A program made the position numbers and the translations under genes. From Geotalea sp. SG265 (lineage in GTDB: Bacteria > Desulfobacterota > Desulfuromonadia > Geobacterales > Geobacteraceae), in the NCBI RefSeq assembly GCF_022808985.1, contig NZ_JAKZFT010000019.1, forward strand, positions 1-64,000: a DNA stretch of 64,000 bases. The letters run 5' to 3'. A model generated the notes under the pieces. The model did no database searches. It was not told the origin of the DNA and saw nothing but the letters and a program-made list of their open reading frames with translations. This document shows, one piece after another, positions 16,075-25,364 of the stretch (positions are counted from its first letter, which is position 1; each line of letters begins with the position of its first letter).

Positions 16075-17841
16075 ATGGGAGTGACGGGAAGAGCAAAAAG
16101 GGGCAAAACTGAAGGTCCGATTCTGAAGAAATGTTCCACCGGAATAAAGGGGCTGGACGAAATAACCGGAGGAGGCCTGCCCCAGGGGCGGCCGACCTTG
16201 GTCTGCGGCGGTACCGGCTGCGGCAAGACCCTGCTGGCCATGGAATTTCTGCTGCGTGGTGCCCTGAACTACGGTGAGCCGGGCGTTTTCATGTCCTTCG
16301 AGGAGAAGCCCGACGAGCTGGTGCAGAACTATGCCTCCCTTGGCTTCGACCTGGAGGGCTTGGTTGCGCAGCACCGGCTTGTCCTGGAATACGTCTACAT
16401 CGAGCGGAGTGAGATAGAGGAGACGGGAGAATACGACCTGGAAGCCCTCTTCATCCGCCTCGGCCATGCCATCGACTCCATCGGCGCCAAGCGGGTCGTG
16501 CTCGATACCGTGGAGGCGCTGTTCTCTGGCTTTTCCAACGAATCAATCCTGCGGGCGGAATTGCGGCGGTTATTCAGGTTCCTGAAAAGCAAAGGGGTAA
16601 CAGCCATCATTACCGGTGAACAGGGGGAACGGACCCTGACCCGCTACGGACTGGAAGAGTATGTGGCCGATTGCGTCATCTTCCTCAACCACACCGTTTC
16701 CGACCAGATTGCCACGCGTCATCTGCGGATCATCAAGTACCGCGGTTCTTCCCACGGCACCAATGAATATCCTTTCCTCATCGACCAGCAGGGCTTTTCC
16801 GTCATGCCGATCACCTCGCTGGGCCTCGATCATCCCGCTTTCACCGAGCGTATATCCACCGGCATCCCCCGCCTGGATACAATGCTTGGCGGGGAAGGTT
16901 ATTTCCGGGGGAGCAGTATCCTTGTCTCCGGTACGGCGGGCACCGGCAAGAGCAGCATGGCCGCCCACTTCGTGGACGGGGCCTGCAGTCGAGGGGAACG
17001 CTGCCTTTACTTTGCCTTCGAGGAATCCCAGAACCAGATCATCCGCAATATGCGCTCCATCGGCATAGATCTGGAACAGTGGGTGAAAAAGGGGCTGCTC
17101 CGCTTCCACAACACCCGGCCTTCCCTCTACGGACTGGAGATGCACCTGGTCGCCTTGCATAAGGAAGTGGAGCGATTCGACCCGGCGGTGGTGGTGGTCG
17201 ATCCCATCTCAAACCTGGTGACCGCTGCCGCCCCAAAAGAGGTCAAGGCCATGCTTTCCCGGCTGATCGACTACCTGAAACTGAAAAGGATCACCGCATT
17301 CTGCACGGATTTGACTTCAGCCGGGGGGGGGATTCTGGAACAGACCGAAGTGGGGGTGTCGTCGCTCATGGATGCATGGCTTCTGCTGCAGAACATCGAA
17401 GGGAGCGGCGAGCGCAACCGCGGCCTGTACATCCTCAAGGCCCGCGGTATAGCCCACTCCAACCAGATCAGGGAATTCTTCCTTACGGATCGAGGAATCG
17501 CCTTGCGTGACGTTTACGTGGGACCTGGAGGGGTATTGACTGGAACGGCCCGAATAGCCCAGGAGGCCCGGGATGCGGCGGCAAGTACACTGCACCGCCA
17601 GGAGATCGAGCGCAAGCAGCGTGAGCTGGAGCGGAAGAAAAAGACGGTGGATGCGCAGATTATTGCGCTGAAGACGGAATATGAGCTGGAGCGGGAAGAA
17701 TTGCAGCAAGCAGTTGCCCAGGAAAGGCTCCGTGACGATGTTGTCATGAAGGAAAGCATGGAGATGGCCAGGGCGCGGCAGGCGGATGCGGTGCCGACGA
17801 CTGCCGGCGGGAAACAAGGTCGGGGAGGGCGTAAGCGATGA
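16075..17841 (+). CDS. kaiC: KaiC-like double-domain ATPase with coiled-coil C-terminus
   Basis: A 588-residue KaiC homologue with two RecA-like domains. CI has Walker A GGTGCGKT (45-52) and the catalytic Glu pair in MSFEEK; CII has GTAGTGKS (286-293) and FAFEES. By eye Ser429-Ser430 align with the cyanobacterial autophosphorylation pair Ser431-Thr432. After about residue 490 the usual KaiA-binding tail is replaced by a long charged coiled coil (about 500-570) and a Gly/Arg-rich end. It overlaps the first kaiB gene by four bases (ATGA), and a kinase and receiver follow. No kaiA is present. In such bacteria KaiC proteins may act as timers or stress-response ATPases; the role here is unknown. 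Confidence 0.9.
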   Translation: MGVTGRAKRGKTEGPILKKCSTGIKGLDEITGGGLPQGRPTLVCGGTGCGKTLLAMEFLLRGALNYGEPGVFMSFEEKPDELVQNYASLGFDLEGLVAQHRLVLEYVYIERSEIEETGEYDLEALFIRLGHAIDSIGAKRVVLDTVEALFSGFSNESILRAELRRLFRFLKSKGVTAIITGEQGERTLTRYGLEEYVADCVIFLNHTVSDQIATRHLRIIKYRGSSHGTNEYPFLIDQQGFSVMPITSLGLDHPAFTERISTGIPRLDTMLGGEGYFRGSSILVSGTAGTGKSSMAAHFVDGACSRGERCLYFAFEESQNQIIRNMRSIGIDLEQWVKKGLLRFHNTRPSLYGLEMHLVALHKEVERFDPAVVVVDPISNLVTAAAPKEVKAMLSRLIDYLKLKRITAFCTDLTSAGGGILEQTEVGVSSLMDAWLLLQNIEGSGERNRGLYILKARGIAHSNQIREFFLTDRGIALRDVYVGPGGVLTGTARIAQEARDAAASTLHRQEIERKQRELERKKKTVDAQIIALKTEYELEREELQQAVAQERLRDDVVMKESMEMARARQADAVPTTAGGKQGRGGRKR

Positions 17842-18155
17842 TCGCTGCAGAAGGAAAGAGGGTTCACAATGGAGATGGGGAACAGTGGATCCTTAGATTG
17901 TACGTGGCAGGGCAGACGCCTAAATGCCTGACCGCCTTCGCCAATCTGAAGAAAATCTGCGAGGAGCACCTGGCAGGGCAATATCGCATTGAAATCATCG
18001 ACCTGCTCGTCCATCCGGAGTTGGCCAAAGGGGACCAGATACTCGCTTTGCCGACCCTGGTGAGGAAACTTCCCGAGCCGGTGAAAAAAATCATCGGTGA
18101 CCTGTCCAATACGGAGAAGGTGCTGGTCGGACTGGACATCCGGCCATTCAAGTAA
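17838..18155 (+). CDS. kaiB: KaiB-like protein, first copy
   Basis: A 105-residue KaiB homologue. After an 18-residue leader it keeps the fold from [10 protein letters not shown] through ICEEHL, the ILALPTL block and the IIGDLS-VLVGLDI end. KaiB is a thioredoxin-like protein that switches fold and binds the KaiC CI ring. Translation should be coupled to kaiC through the ATGA overlap. Compared with the second copy it has Lys-Cys in place of Asn-Ser after AGxTP, so the two copies differ in the region used for fold switching and binding. Confidence 0.92.
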   Translation: MIAAEGKRVHNGDGEQWILRLYVAGQTPKCLTAFANLKKICEEHLAGQYRIEIIDLLVHPELAKGDQILALPTLVRKLPEPVKKIIGDLSNTEKVLVGLDIRPFK

Positions 18156-18192
18156 AGCCGGCAAATATCTTTTATAGTATCCGGAGCAGGCG

Positions 18193-18552
18193 ATGGGGAA
18201 GAGAAAAAAAGACACAGCCGAGCCTGCGGACAAGGCCCTCAAGGACTTCGAACTGGCCCTGGAACGGACAAGTACGGGGAAATATCTCCTGCGCCTTTAC
18301 GTCGCCGGAACTACGCCCAATTCCCGTCGGGCCATCGAGAACGTGCGGAAGATATGCGAGGAGCATCTCAAGGGGCGATACGAGCTTGAGATCGTCGATA
18401 TTTACCAGCAGCCCATTTTTGCACGGGAAGGGCAGATCGTCGCGGCTCCCACCCTGGTGAAGGAGCTGCCGCCGCCGCTGCGGAAATTCATTGGTGACAT
18501 GTCCCAGACGGAGCGGATTCTCCTGGGACTCGACGTGCGCCGGAAAAAGTAG
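18193..18552 (+). CDS. kaiB: KaiB-like protein, second copy
   Basis: A 119-residue KaiB paralogue, 37 bases after the first copy, with GGAG before its ATG. A longer charged N-terminus (1-32) precedes LRLYVAGTTPNS, which matches cyanobacterial KaiB (AGNTPNS) better than the first copy. VAAPTLVKEL and FIGDMS-ILLGLDV are intact. Two diverged KaiBs behind one KaiC suggests different binding states or partners. The downstream kinase begins 16 bases after its stop. Confidence 0.92.
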   Translation: MGKRKKDTAEPADKALKDFELALERTSTGKYLLRLYVAGTTPNSRRAIENVRKICEEHLKGRYELEIVDIYQQPIFAREGQIVAAPTLVKELPPPLRKFIGDMSQTERILLGLDVRRKK

Positions 18553-18568
18553 CTGGATGGGAACCGGC

Positions 18569-19837
18569 ATGGCAAAGGCCAAAAAAACAAAAGAGCAGCT
18601 CCTGGCAGAGAACGAAGAATTGCGCCTGCGCCTTGAAGAAGCGGAGGAAATTCTCCGCGCCATCCATAGCGGCGAAGTGGATGCCCTGGTGGTGAAAGCT
18701 CCCGGCGGAGAAAGAATCTACACCCTGGAAGGTGCGGATTTTGCGTACCGGGTTCTCGTGGAGTCAATGAACGAGGGAGCCGTCACACTTGCTCCCGACG
18801 GCACCATTCTCTACTGTAACCGGGTGCTGGCGACCATGCTCAGGGCCCCGCTGGAGAAGGTCATTGGTTCGGCATTCATTGATTTCGTTGCCCCTGCCGA
18901 TGCCGCCGATTTCATATCCCTGATGGAGATGTGCGGGGAGGGGAGAAAGCGTGACCTGGATATGGTGACCGGGACCGGGGAGACCCTCTCCGTGTTGGTA
19001 TCCTGCGCTGCCATGGAAGCGGACGGACGCCGGGGACTGACCCTGGTGGTGACTGACCTTTCGGAGCAGATTTCGGCCCAGCAGGCCCTGCAGGCGGAAA
19101 TCGTCCGGCGCTTGCAGACCACGGAGGAACTGCGCCGAAGTGAGCAACTGCTCATGCACCAGGGGCGGCAGGCCGCCATGGGTGAAATGATCGGCAACAT
19201 CGCCCATCAGTGGCGCCAGCCCCTGAACGCCCTGGGGCTGATGGTGCAGAAGCTGCAGCTCTTGAGCCGTGCCGGCAGCTTGAACGGCGAGTTCCTGGAT
19301 GATTTTTGCAGTAGATCCATGGATACCATCATGCACATGTCGAAGACCATCGACGACTTCAGGAATTTCTTCAGGGGCGATCGGGAAAAGGCACCATTCA
19401 GGGTTCTCGATGTTATTCGAAATACGCTCTCCCTTATAGAAGGAACATTCTCTCAAAATCAGATTACCGTTCGCATCGATGCCGCAGGAGACCCTGTCAT
19501 TACCGGTTACTCCAATGAATACTCCCAGGTTCTCCTCAATGTTCTTCTCAATGCCAGGGATGCCTTCGTCATGAGGGAATGCCGTGAACCTCGGCTCGTT
19601 ACGGTGCGGGTGTTCCCGGAAGGGGAGCGGACGGTTGTCTGCATTACGGACAATGCGGGGGGGATCGACGATGCAATCCTGAACAGGATTTTCGATCCCT
19701 ATTTCACCACCAAAGGGCCGGATAAGGGGACCGGTGTCGGACTTTTCATGTCAAAAACGATCATCGAAAAGAATATGAATGGCAGGATCAGCGCGTCCAA
19801 CACCGGGAGAGGCGCCACTTTCCGGATCGAGGTTTGA
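18569..19837 (+). CDS. PAS histidine kinase of the Kai-like operon
   Basis: A soluble kinase of 422 residues. An N-terminal coiled coil (about 5-32) leads to a PAS domain (about 57-175), a second coiled coil (175-200), then the DHp with IAHQWRQPLN (His213), N-box NVLLNARDAF, DNAGGI and GTGVGLFMSK. The HQWRQPL H-box class differs from the phytochrome-type boxes of the flanking kinases. I place the start at ATG 18569 behind GGATGGGAA; ATG 18557 is possible. Its place directly after kaiC-kaiB-kaiB and before a receiver makes it the obvious candidate input or output kinase of the Kai-like module, comparable in position, not in sequence class, to SasA. Confidence 0.88.
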   Translation: MAKAKKTKEQLLAENEELRLRLEEAEEILRAIHSGEVDALVVKAPGGERIYTLEGADFAYRVLVESMNEGAVTLAPDGTILYCNRVLATMLRAPLEKVIGSAFIDFVAPADAADFISLMEMCGEGRKRDLDMVTGTGETLSVLVSCAAMEADGRRGLTLVVTDLSEQISAQQALQAEIVRRLQTTEELRRSEQLLMHQGRQAAMGEMIGNIAHQWRQPLNALGLMVQKLQLLSRAGSLNGEFLDDFCSRSMDTIMHMSKTIDDFRNFFRGDREKAPFRVLDVIRNTLSLIEGTFSQNQITVRIDAAGDPVITGYSNEYSQVLLNVLLNARDAFVMRECREPRLVTVRVFPEGERTVVCITDNAGGIDDAILNRIFDPYFTTKGPDKGTGVGLFMSKTIIEKNMNGRISASNTGRGATFRIEV

Positions 19838-19839
19838 TT

Positions 19840-20262
19840 ATGGCGGTATGTGAGAGAGACAGACGAGCCCGGATCCTCATTGCCGAAGATGATCCTGTCG
19901 CCAGCAACCTGTTGCAGAACCTGTTAGACCTGGTCGGTTTCGACTCCGATGTGGCGCCGACCGGAGTCGATGCGGTGAATATGTGGGAGCAGGGATACTA
20001 CGACCTGATAACGATGGATGTGCAAATGCCGCGGATGGACGGACTGACCGCGACGCGCATCATCCGCCAGAGAGAGAAGGCAAAGGGAGAACATATCCCC
20101 ATCGTTGCCATGTCAGCCCATACCTTCCGCGAGGACGAGGAAAAAGGATATGCCGCCGGCATGGATGCCTACCTTACCAAACCACTTGACCTGGATCGAG
20201 GATTGACGACCATCAGGGAGCTCATAGAAAAACAGCGGAGCACCTGCGACAGCCCGAATTAG
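19840..20262 (+). CDS. Single-domain response regulator of the Kai-like operon
   Basis: A 140-residue receiver with the acidic pair in AEDD, acceptor Asp60 in TMDVQMPRMDG, Ser in AMSAH, and Lys in TKPLD. The sequence resembles receivers found in hybrid kinases more than Rcp1-type ones. It begins two bases after the kinase stop codon, so the two are almost certainly co-translated partners. It has no output domain. It converges on the minus-strand kinase, leaving a nine-base gap. Confidence 0.88.
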   Translation: MAVCERDRRARILIAEDDPVASNLLQNLLDLVGFDSDVAPTGVDAVNMWEQGYYDLITMDVQMPRMDGLTATRIIRQREKAKGEHIPIVAMSAHTFREDEEKGYAAGMDAYLTKPLDLDRGLTTIRELIEKQRSTCDSPN

Positions 20263-20271
20263 TCCTTCCTA

Positions 20272-22905
20272 TCAACTCCTTAAGGCCGGAATCGTGAAAC
20301 AGAATGTCGATCCCTTCCCCGGCTCCGATTCCACCCAAATCCTGCCGCCGTGGCGCTCGACGATCTTCTTGCACGAGGCGAGACCGATGCCGGTTCCCTG
20401 ATACTCGTCCTGGCCGTGGAGCCTCCTGAATATCTGAAAAATCTGCTCGAAATACTTCCTTTCAATGCCGATGCCGTTATCCTGCACCGCGAACAGCCAT
20501 TCGTCATTATCCCTGCGGGCCGAAACGTGAATTTCCGGGGAGACATCCCTTTTCCTATACTTGATGCCGTTGGAAAGCAGATTCTGGAAGAGCTGCATGA
20601 GCTGTGTTTCATCCCCCTCCAAGACGGGAAGGGGGCCGCTGCCGATGCGGGCGCCGCTCTCCCGGATCACCGCATCCAGATTTGCCACGGCTGCAGCAAA
20701 GGGCTTGCCGGCATCAATGGGTGCGAAGCTGATGCCGCGGGAAATGCGGGAGTAGGCCAGCAGCCCTTCGATCAGCTTCTGCATCCGGGCGGCGCCATCG
20801 ACGGCAAAATTGATATAGGTTTCCGCCTTGGCGTCCAGCCTTCCCTTGTACTTTCGTTCCAGAAGCTTCACGTATCCGGCGACCATCCTCAGGGGTTCCT
20901 GCAGGTCGTGGGAGGCGATGTAGGCAAACTGCTCCAGCTCACGATTCGACCGTTCCAGCTCATCCAGAACCCTTTTCCGCTCCGAAATATCCCGTACTAC
21001 CGCCAGAAGCCTGTCCTTGCCCCCCAGTACCACCTTTTTCAGGCTTACCTCCACCCAAAAACGGGTGCCGTCCTTAGCCAGGGCCAGCCATTCCTCCAAT
21101 TGCGGCTCTCCCGCTGTGGCGCGACGCCCCACCTCCATGGCCCGTTCCTGGGTATAACCAGCCGAAACGACGCTCAAATCCTCCACGTTCAGTCGCAGGA
21201 CCTCCTCGTAACTGTATTTATACAGCTCCAGCACTTTCTGGTTCACGTCCAGAATGGCTCCCGATTGGGCGCACTGGACAAAGAGGCCGTCGTTGGCCGA
21301 GTTGAAAATGGTCCGATAGTTGGCTTCGGAGATTTTCAGGGCTTCTTCGGCCTCTTTCCGGTCCTGGATGTCCTCGACAATGGCAATGACCCGCGCCGGC
21401 CGCTCTTCCTCGTCAAGACAGGCGGCAGCGCTGACTCTCACCCAGACGACGGTGCCATCCTTGCGGATATTGCGTTTTTCGATGAAAAGGCTGTTCACCT
21501 CACCCGACAGCACCCGGTTCAGCTCCGAGACGTTCCGCTCCACATCGGCCGGGTGGGTTATGCGCATGAAATTGAAGTCTGGATGCAGGACCTCCATCTC
21601 TTCGTAGCCGAAAATATTGCAGTAGGCCCGGTTTACCGCGTGAAATCTGCCATGGACATCCATGATGGCCATGCCGATGGGGGCGTTGACGAAGAACTCC
21701 CGGAACCTTTCCTCGCTTTCCCGGAGCCGCTTGCTGAGGGTTTCCAGTTCGGCGGCATGTTTTTCGACGGCATTGCGTGCCTCGATGTGTCTGATGGCCA
21801 GGGAAGCGAGCTGGCAGAGCTGGGTAAGCATCACTTCGTCTTCTTCGTCGAATTCCCCGTTTCGTTTGTGGGAAACGAGAACCAGACCGTTTGCTTCCCT
21901 CCCTGTTCCTTCCAGTCTGGCACCCAGCAGACCGTTAAGCGGTGCATGCCCTTTCGGCAGTCCCCACCACAGCGGATGATTGACCAGCTCCTCCTGGGTC
22001 AGGCGAATGGTTCCCGCTTTTTCCAGGAGCTCCATGTAAACGCCGCCGTGGTCGACGGTGAAGGAGACGTCGGTGGGGCAGGGGGAGATCTTGGCATCGT
22101 GGGCTATGGCACCCAAGGTTATTCTTCCCATTTTGTAGCCATGGCCCGAGGCTGCAATCCGCGCATCGGTGACCGCCAGGGCTCCTTCGACAGTTCGGTT
22201 GAGGGTGCCTTCGATGGTGGTTTCACTCAGCACCCGGGATGAAACTCCCACGAGGATCATGAGCCGGTCGAGGGTCTGCAGAACCCTCTGTTCGTTGGCC
22301 TTGAGCGCTTTTTCGGTCAGGGCATAGTCCTTGAGCAGCAGGGCGTTCTTCAGGGCAAGGGTAATGGTGGATGCGGCTTTATTGGCGAAGTCAACCTCCA
22401 TGTCGGTGAATTTCCGTTCCGGACGGTGGTAGTGGATGGACATGTTTCCCACCATTTTTTTACTGATGCTCAGGGCTACGTCGAGAATGGCGTTGATGCC
22501 GTAACGGTGGATCAGCTCACTGTTCACCCGGTCGTCATGGAGGGGATCGTTGATGACGACCGCCTTCCCCTGTTGCACTGCCAGTGCCGAGTAGGATAGC
22601 TCTTCCGCGGCCAGGCGCTTGTTCAGCATCTCCTCTGGCATCCCGTACGTGAACCGGGCGACCCAGCCGTGGTCCTCCTCCAGGAAAATAACAGCCGATT
22701 CGGCACCGACGGTCCGTGCAACCTCAACCACGACTTTGTTCATGATGCTGTCGATGTCAAGCTGGGAGTGGATCAGGATGTTGATATGGTTCAAGGCATC
22801 GCTGTATTTTTTGCCAAGCTCATTTTGCTCGGTGCTTTTCCTGTCTTGATCGGACATATGATCCTCGCGGGGCAGAAGGTTGGGATGCTTGCCGTCCATA
22901 GTCAT
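20272..22905 (-). CDS. Soluble GAF-GAF-PAS-PAS histidine kinase
   Basis: An 877-residue cytoplasmic sensor kinase with no membrane segment. Domains: GAF (about 45-195), a second GAF-like domain (about 215-375), PAS (398-515), PAS (525-645), then a transmitter with IASHDLQEPLRM (His666), NLLSNGIKYR, DNGIGI and GTGIGLASCK. Its start overlaps the stop of the preceding kinase gene by four bases (ATGA), pointing to one transcript. An alternative start at 22857 has GAGG upstream and would remove 16 residues. Two GAF domains suggest sensing of a small molecule, redox state or light; no chromophore-binding Cys can be assigned with confidence. Confidence 0.88.
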   Translation of the reverse strand: MTMDGKHPNLLPREDHMSDQDRKSTEQNELGKKYSDALNHINILIHSQLDIDSIMNKVVVEVARTVGAESAVIFLEEDHGWVARFTYGMPEEMLNKRLAAEELSYSALAVQQGKAVVINDPLHDDRVNSELIHRYGINAILDVALSISKKMVGNMSIHYHRPERKFTDMEVDFANKAASTITLALKNALLLKDYALTEKALKANEQRVLQTLDRLMILVGVSSRVLSETTIEGTLNRTVEGALAVTDARIAASGHGYKMGRITLGAIAHDAKISPCPTDVSFTVDHGGVYMELLEKAGTIRLTQEELVNHPLWWGLPKGHAPLNGLLGARLEGTGREANGLVLVSHKRNGEFDEEDEVMLTQLCQLASLAIRHIEARNAVEKHAAELETLSKRLRESEERFREFFVNAPIGMAIMDVHGRFHAVNRAYCNIFGYEEMEVLHPDFNFMRITHPADVERNVSELNRVLSGEVNSLFIEKRNIRKDGTVVWVRVSAAACLDEEERPARVIAIVEDIQDRKEAEEALKISEANYRTIFNSANDGLFVQCAQSGAILDVNQKVLELYKYSYEEVLRLNVEDLSVVSAGYTQERAMEVGRRATAGEPQLEEWLALAKDGTRFWVEVSLKKVVLGGKDRLLAVVRDISERKRVLDELERSNRELEQFAYIASHDLQEPLRMVAGYVKLLERKYKGRLDAKAETYINFAVDGAARMQKLIEGLLAYSRISRGISFAPIDAGKPFAAAVANLDAVIRESGARIGSGPLPVLEGDETQLMQLFQNLLSNGIKYRKRDVSPEIHVSARRDNDEWLFAVQDNGIGIERKYFEQIFQIFRRLHGQDEYQGTGIGLASCKKIVERHGGRIWVESEPGKGSTFCFTIPALRS

Positions 22906-25124
22906 TCCCCGGCTGTTCCGTGTTGGCGCCTGCTTTCCTCCGGCAGGTGCGGTACGGTAAAGGAAAAGGTTGATCCCTGCCCCGGTGCCGATTCAACCCA
23001 TATCCTGCCGCCATGCCGTTCTACGATCCTTTTGCATGAGGCAAGACCGATCCCTGTGCCGGAATACTCGTCGCGTGTATGGAGGCGCTGGAAGATCTGG
23101 AAGATACGGTCGAAATATTGATCTTCTATGCCGATGCCGTTGTCCCGGACGGATACGACCCAGGCCTCGGCCGTGTGCCGTGCCGAAACCCGGACGAGCG
23201 GCTTTACGTCCTGGCGCCGGTACTTGATTGCGTTGCCGATCAGGTTCTGGAAGAGGATGAAAAGCTGTGTCCTGTCCCCCCAGACCACCGGCAGGTCGTC
23301 TGCCTCCACCGTTGTGCCGCTTTCGCCTATTGTTGCGGCCAGGGCGGTGGTCACCGCCATGACTGTTGTGTTTAGGTTCACCTCTTCGAATTTTTCCCCG
23401 CGATTGATGCGCCCATAGGAGAGCAGGTCTTCGATCAGGGTCTGCATCCGCTTTGCCCCTTCGGCCGCATAGTCGATATAACGGTCAGCATTCTCGTCCA
23501 GCTGCCCCCGATAGCGCTTGTCCAGCAGTTGGACATAACTGGCCACCATCCGCAGCGGTTCCTGCAGGTCGTGGGACGCTACATAGGCGAACTGCTCCAA
23601 GTCCCTGTTGGAGCGGAGCAGCTCCTCAAGGGTCCTCTTCAGCTCGTCTTCCGCCTGCTTCCGAACAGTGTAGTCGTGGACGATGCCCATGAGCTCCTTG
23701 ACCCGGCCGTCCTCTTCCACCAGGGGCACGTAGGTGACGTGCAGGTATCGATTCCCACCGTCGCCGGCAGGGATTTCCAGTTCCAGGTGCTGCACGCTTG
23801 CCGTTTCCTGCGCCTTATTCAGGATCGGACGCCACCGGGTATACATCTCGGGCCATATCTCCTCATCCACTTGCCCGATCAACCGGGAAGCGGACAGGCC
23901 GATGGCCCGGACGGCGGCGGGGTTCACATACCGGATGCGCAGATCCTGGCCGAAGATGACGATCATGTCGGGAATGTTCTCCAGGGCGAGACGAAAGCGC
24001 TTCTCCTCGGCGCGCAGGTGAGCCGCCATCTCCAGGATGACCCGGCGCAACCGGCTGACCTCCAGTGGAGCTAGGGGATCATCGGGTGCTTCTGCTGTTG
24101 AGTCCCCCATGCCCCGGGTGGCCTTCTCCAGCCGCTGCAGGGGGAGAGCGATTGTGCGGGCCACCACGTAGGCCAGGAGAAAAGCCAGTGCCAGCGCGGG
24201 AATGGAAAAGCCGATTTCCCGGTAAAGGGCTTTCCGAACCGGCGTGAATGCCACTTCGACTGGGGTTCCTGCACCGACAAACCAGCCGATATCCTGCATG
24301 GGCACTCGTGCTGAAATCCATTCTCCCGTGCGCAGTACCGGTACGGCAATGCCGACCTGGGGCTTTTTCGTTTTCACCGCCATCTGCAGGATCGGGTCTT
24401 CTTTCATCCACTCTGTCCGATAGTTCCAGCGAAGGGTCTGATAGGTGCTGTGGTAGACAACAAAACCCCGGCTGTCGAAGATGGCGTAGGCACCCTTATC
24501 GAGCCGCTGCTGGGTGAGGGTCAGCTCGCCCAGCCGTTCCGGCTCTATGGTGGCTACGATTACCCCGCGAAGAACGCCCTTGACGCGGCAGGCGGTGGCA
24601 ATGAAGAATGTCGGTGCAACAGTTTTTATTCCTTTGCGGCTGAGATCGCAGATGCTCCATTCCGCCCCGGCGGCAACTTTGGCGAAACAAGGTAGATGGG
24701 AAAGATCATTTCCCTCCATTCCCGGCTGGCTCGAAGCAAGAATCTTCCCCTGTGGACTCACCCAATTGAAGTTCCGTACGGAAGCATGATGGGAGGCGGT
24801 AGTCGTCAGGAGTCGTCTGGCCTTGGGCAATACCGGCGGCGAGAACATGTTTATTGACTCTCCGATGGAGTGGTTTTCACGCCAGACACCCTCCACGTAT
24901 CCGGAAAATGCCATGGCTACACCCTTTGCCACCTCCAATTCCGTCTTCATCGCCTCCATCCGCCGCATTTTGTACCGATCGTTGTAGATCCAGGTCAGAA
25001 GCAGCCCTTGGGGCAGGAGTACGAGGGTGATGAGCAAGAACAGCCGTGCCCTGATGCCCGCCGGCAGTACCCTGGCCAATCCCTTTATTTGTGTCTTTGC
25101 CATGACAGGATCTTTGCCGTTCAC
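22902..25124 (-). CDS. Membrane histidine kinase with periplasmic Cache-like sensor, HAMP and PAS
   Basis: A 740-residue sensor kinase. One membrane helix (about 27-45), a large periplasmic domain with Cache-like features (50-295), a second helix (305-323), HAMP (324-375), PAS (377-490), and a transmitter with VASHDLQEPLRM (His518), NLIGNAIKYR, DNGIGI and GTGIGLASCK. It leads an operon with the GAF-GAF kinase at 20272-22905, overlapping by four bases. The start codon is uncertain: GTG at 25124 or ATG at 25103, neither with a strong ribosome site. The Cache-type domain would sense a small periplasmic ligand such as an organic or amino acid. Confidence 0.87.
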   Translation of the reverse strand: MNGKDPVMAKTQIKGLARVLPAGIRARLFLLITLVLLPQGLLLTWIYNDRYKMRRMEAMKTELEVAKGVAMAFSGYVEGVWRENHSIGESINMFSPPVLPKARRLLTTTASHHASVRNFNWVSPQGKILASSQPGMEGNDLSHLPCFAKVAAGAEWSICDLSRKGIKTVAPTFFIATACRVKGVLRGVIVATIEPERLGELTLTQQRLDKGAYAIFDSRGFVVYHSTYQTLRWNYRTEWMKEDPILQMAVKTKKPQVGIAVPVLRTGEWISARVPMQDIGWFVGAGTPVEVAFTPVRKALYREIGFSIPALALAFLLAYVVARTIALPLQRLEKATRGMGDSTAEAPDDPLAPLEVSRLRRVILEMAAHLRAEEKRFRLALENIPDMIVIFGQDLRIRYVNPAAVRAIGLSASRLIGQVDEEIWPEMYTRWRPILNKAQETASVQHLELEIPAGDGGNRYLHVTYVPLVEEDGRVKELMGIVHDYTVRKQAEDELKRTLEELLRSNRDLEQFAYVASHDLQEPLRMVASYVQLLDKRYRGQLDENADRYIDYAAEGAKRMQTLIEDLLSYGRINRGEKFEEVNLNTTVMAVTTALAATIGESGTTVEADDLPVVWGDRTQLFILFQNLIGNAIKYRRQDVKPLVRVSARHTAEAWVVSVRDNGIGIEDQYFDRIFQIFQRLHTRDEYSGTGIGLASCKRIVERHGGRIWVESAPGQGSTFSFTVPHLPEESRRQHGTAGE

Positions 25125-25161
25125 CGCGCCCGTTCCATTTTATTAATTTTAAAATTAAATC

Positions 25162-25167
25162 ATTATA
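25162..25167 (-). promoter_or_regulatory. Candidate -10 element for the Cache-sensor kinase operon
   Basis: A perfect TATAAT lies on the minus strand 38 bases upstream of the GTG start in an AT-rich stretch. No good -35 is visible at 16-18 bases, so an activator may be needed. Confidence 0.35.
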
Positions 25168-25364
25168 ATTTTACACCGTTGGCGAAACGTTAACAATGGC
25201 CGGCAAGGACGCAGCTTCCCTTTTGGAGAAGCGACGATCCGGATGTCCGGAATCCCGGCCTACAGGAAACGAGGGTCTATTCACATGGCTGAAATCGATT
25301 GGGAGAGGACGACAAAGGGAATGAGGTTGGCTTGTGGTTGAAGTATAGAGAGGGAGGGTGACGT

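Noticed and set aside
20350-22242. A 630-codon open frame on the plus strand opposite the GAF-GAF kinase
   Set aside because: It is the antisense of a clear multi-domain kinase. Its translation has no family features; long antisense frames arise here from the GC-rich third codon positions.
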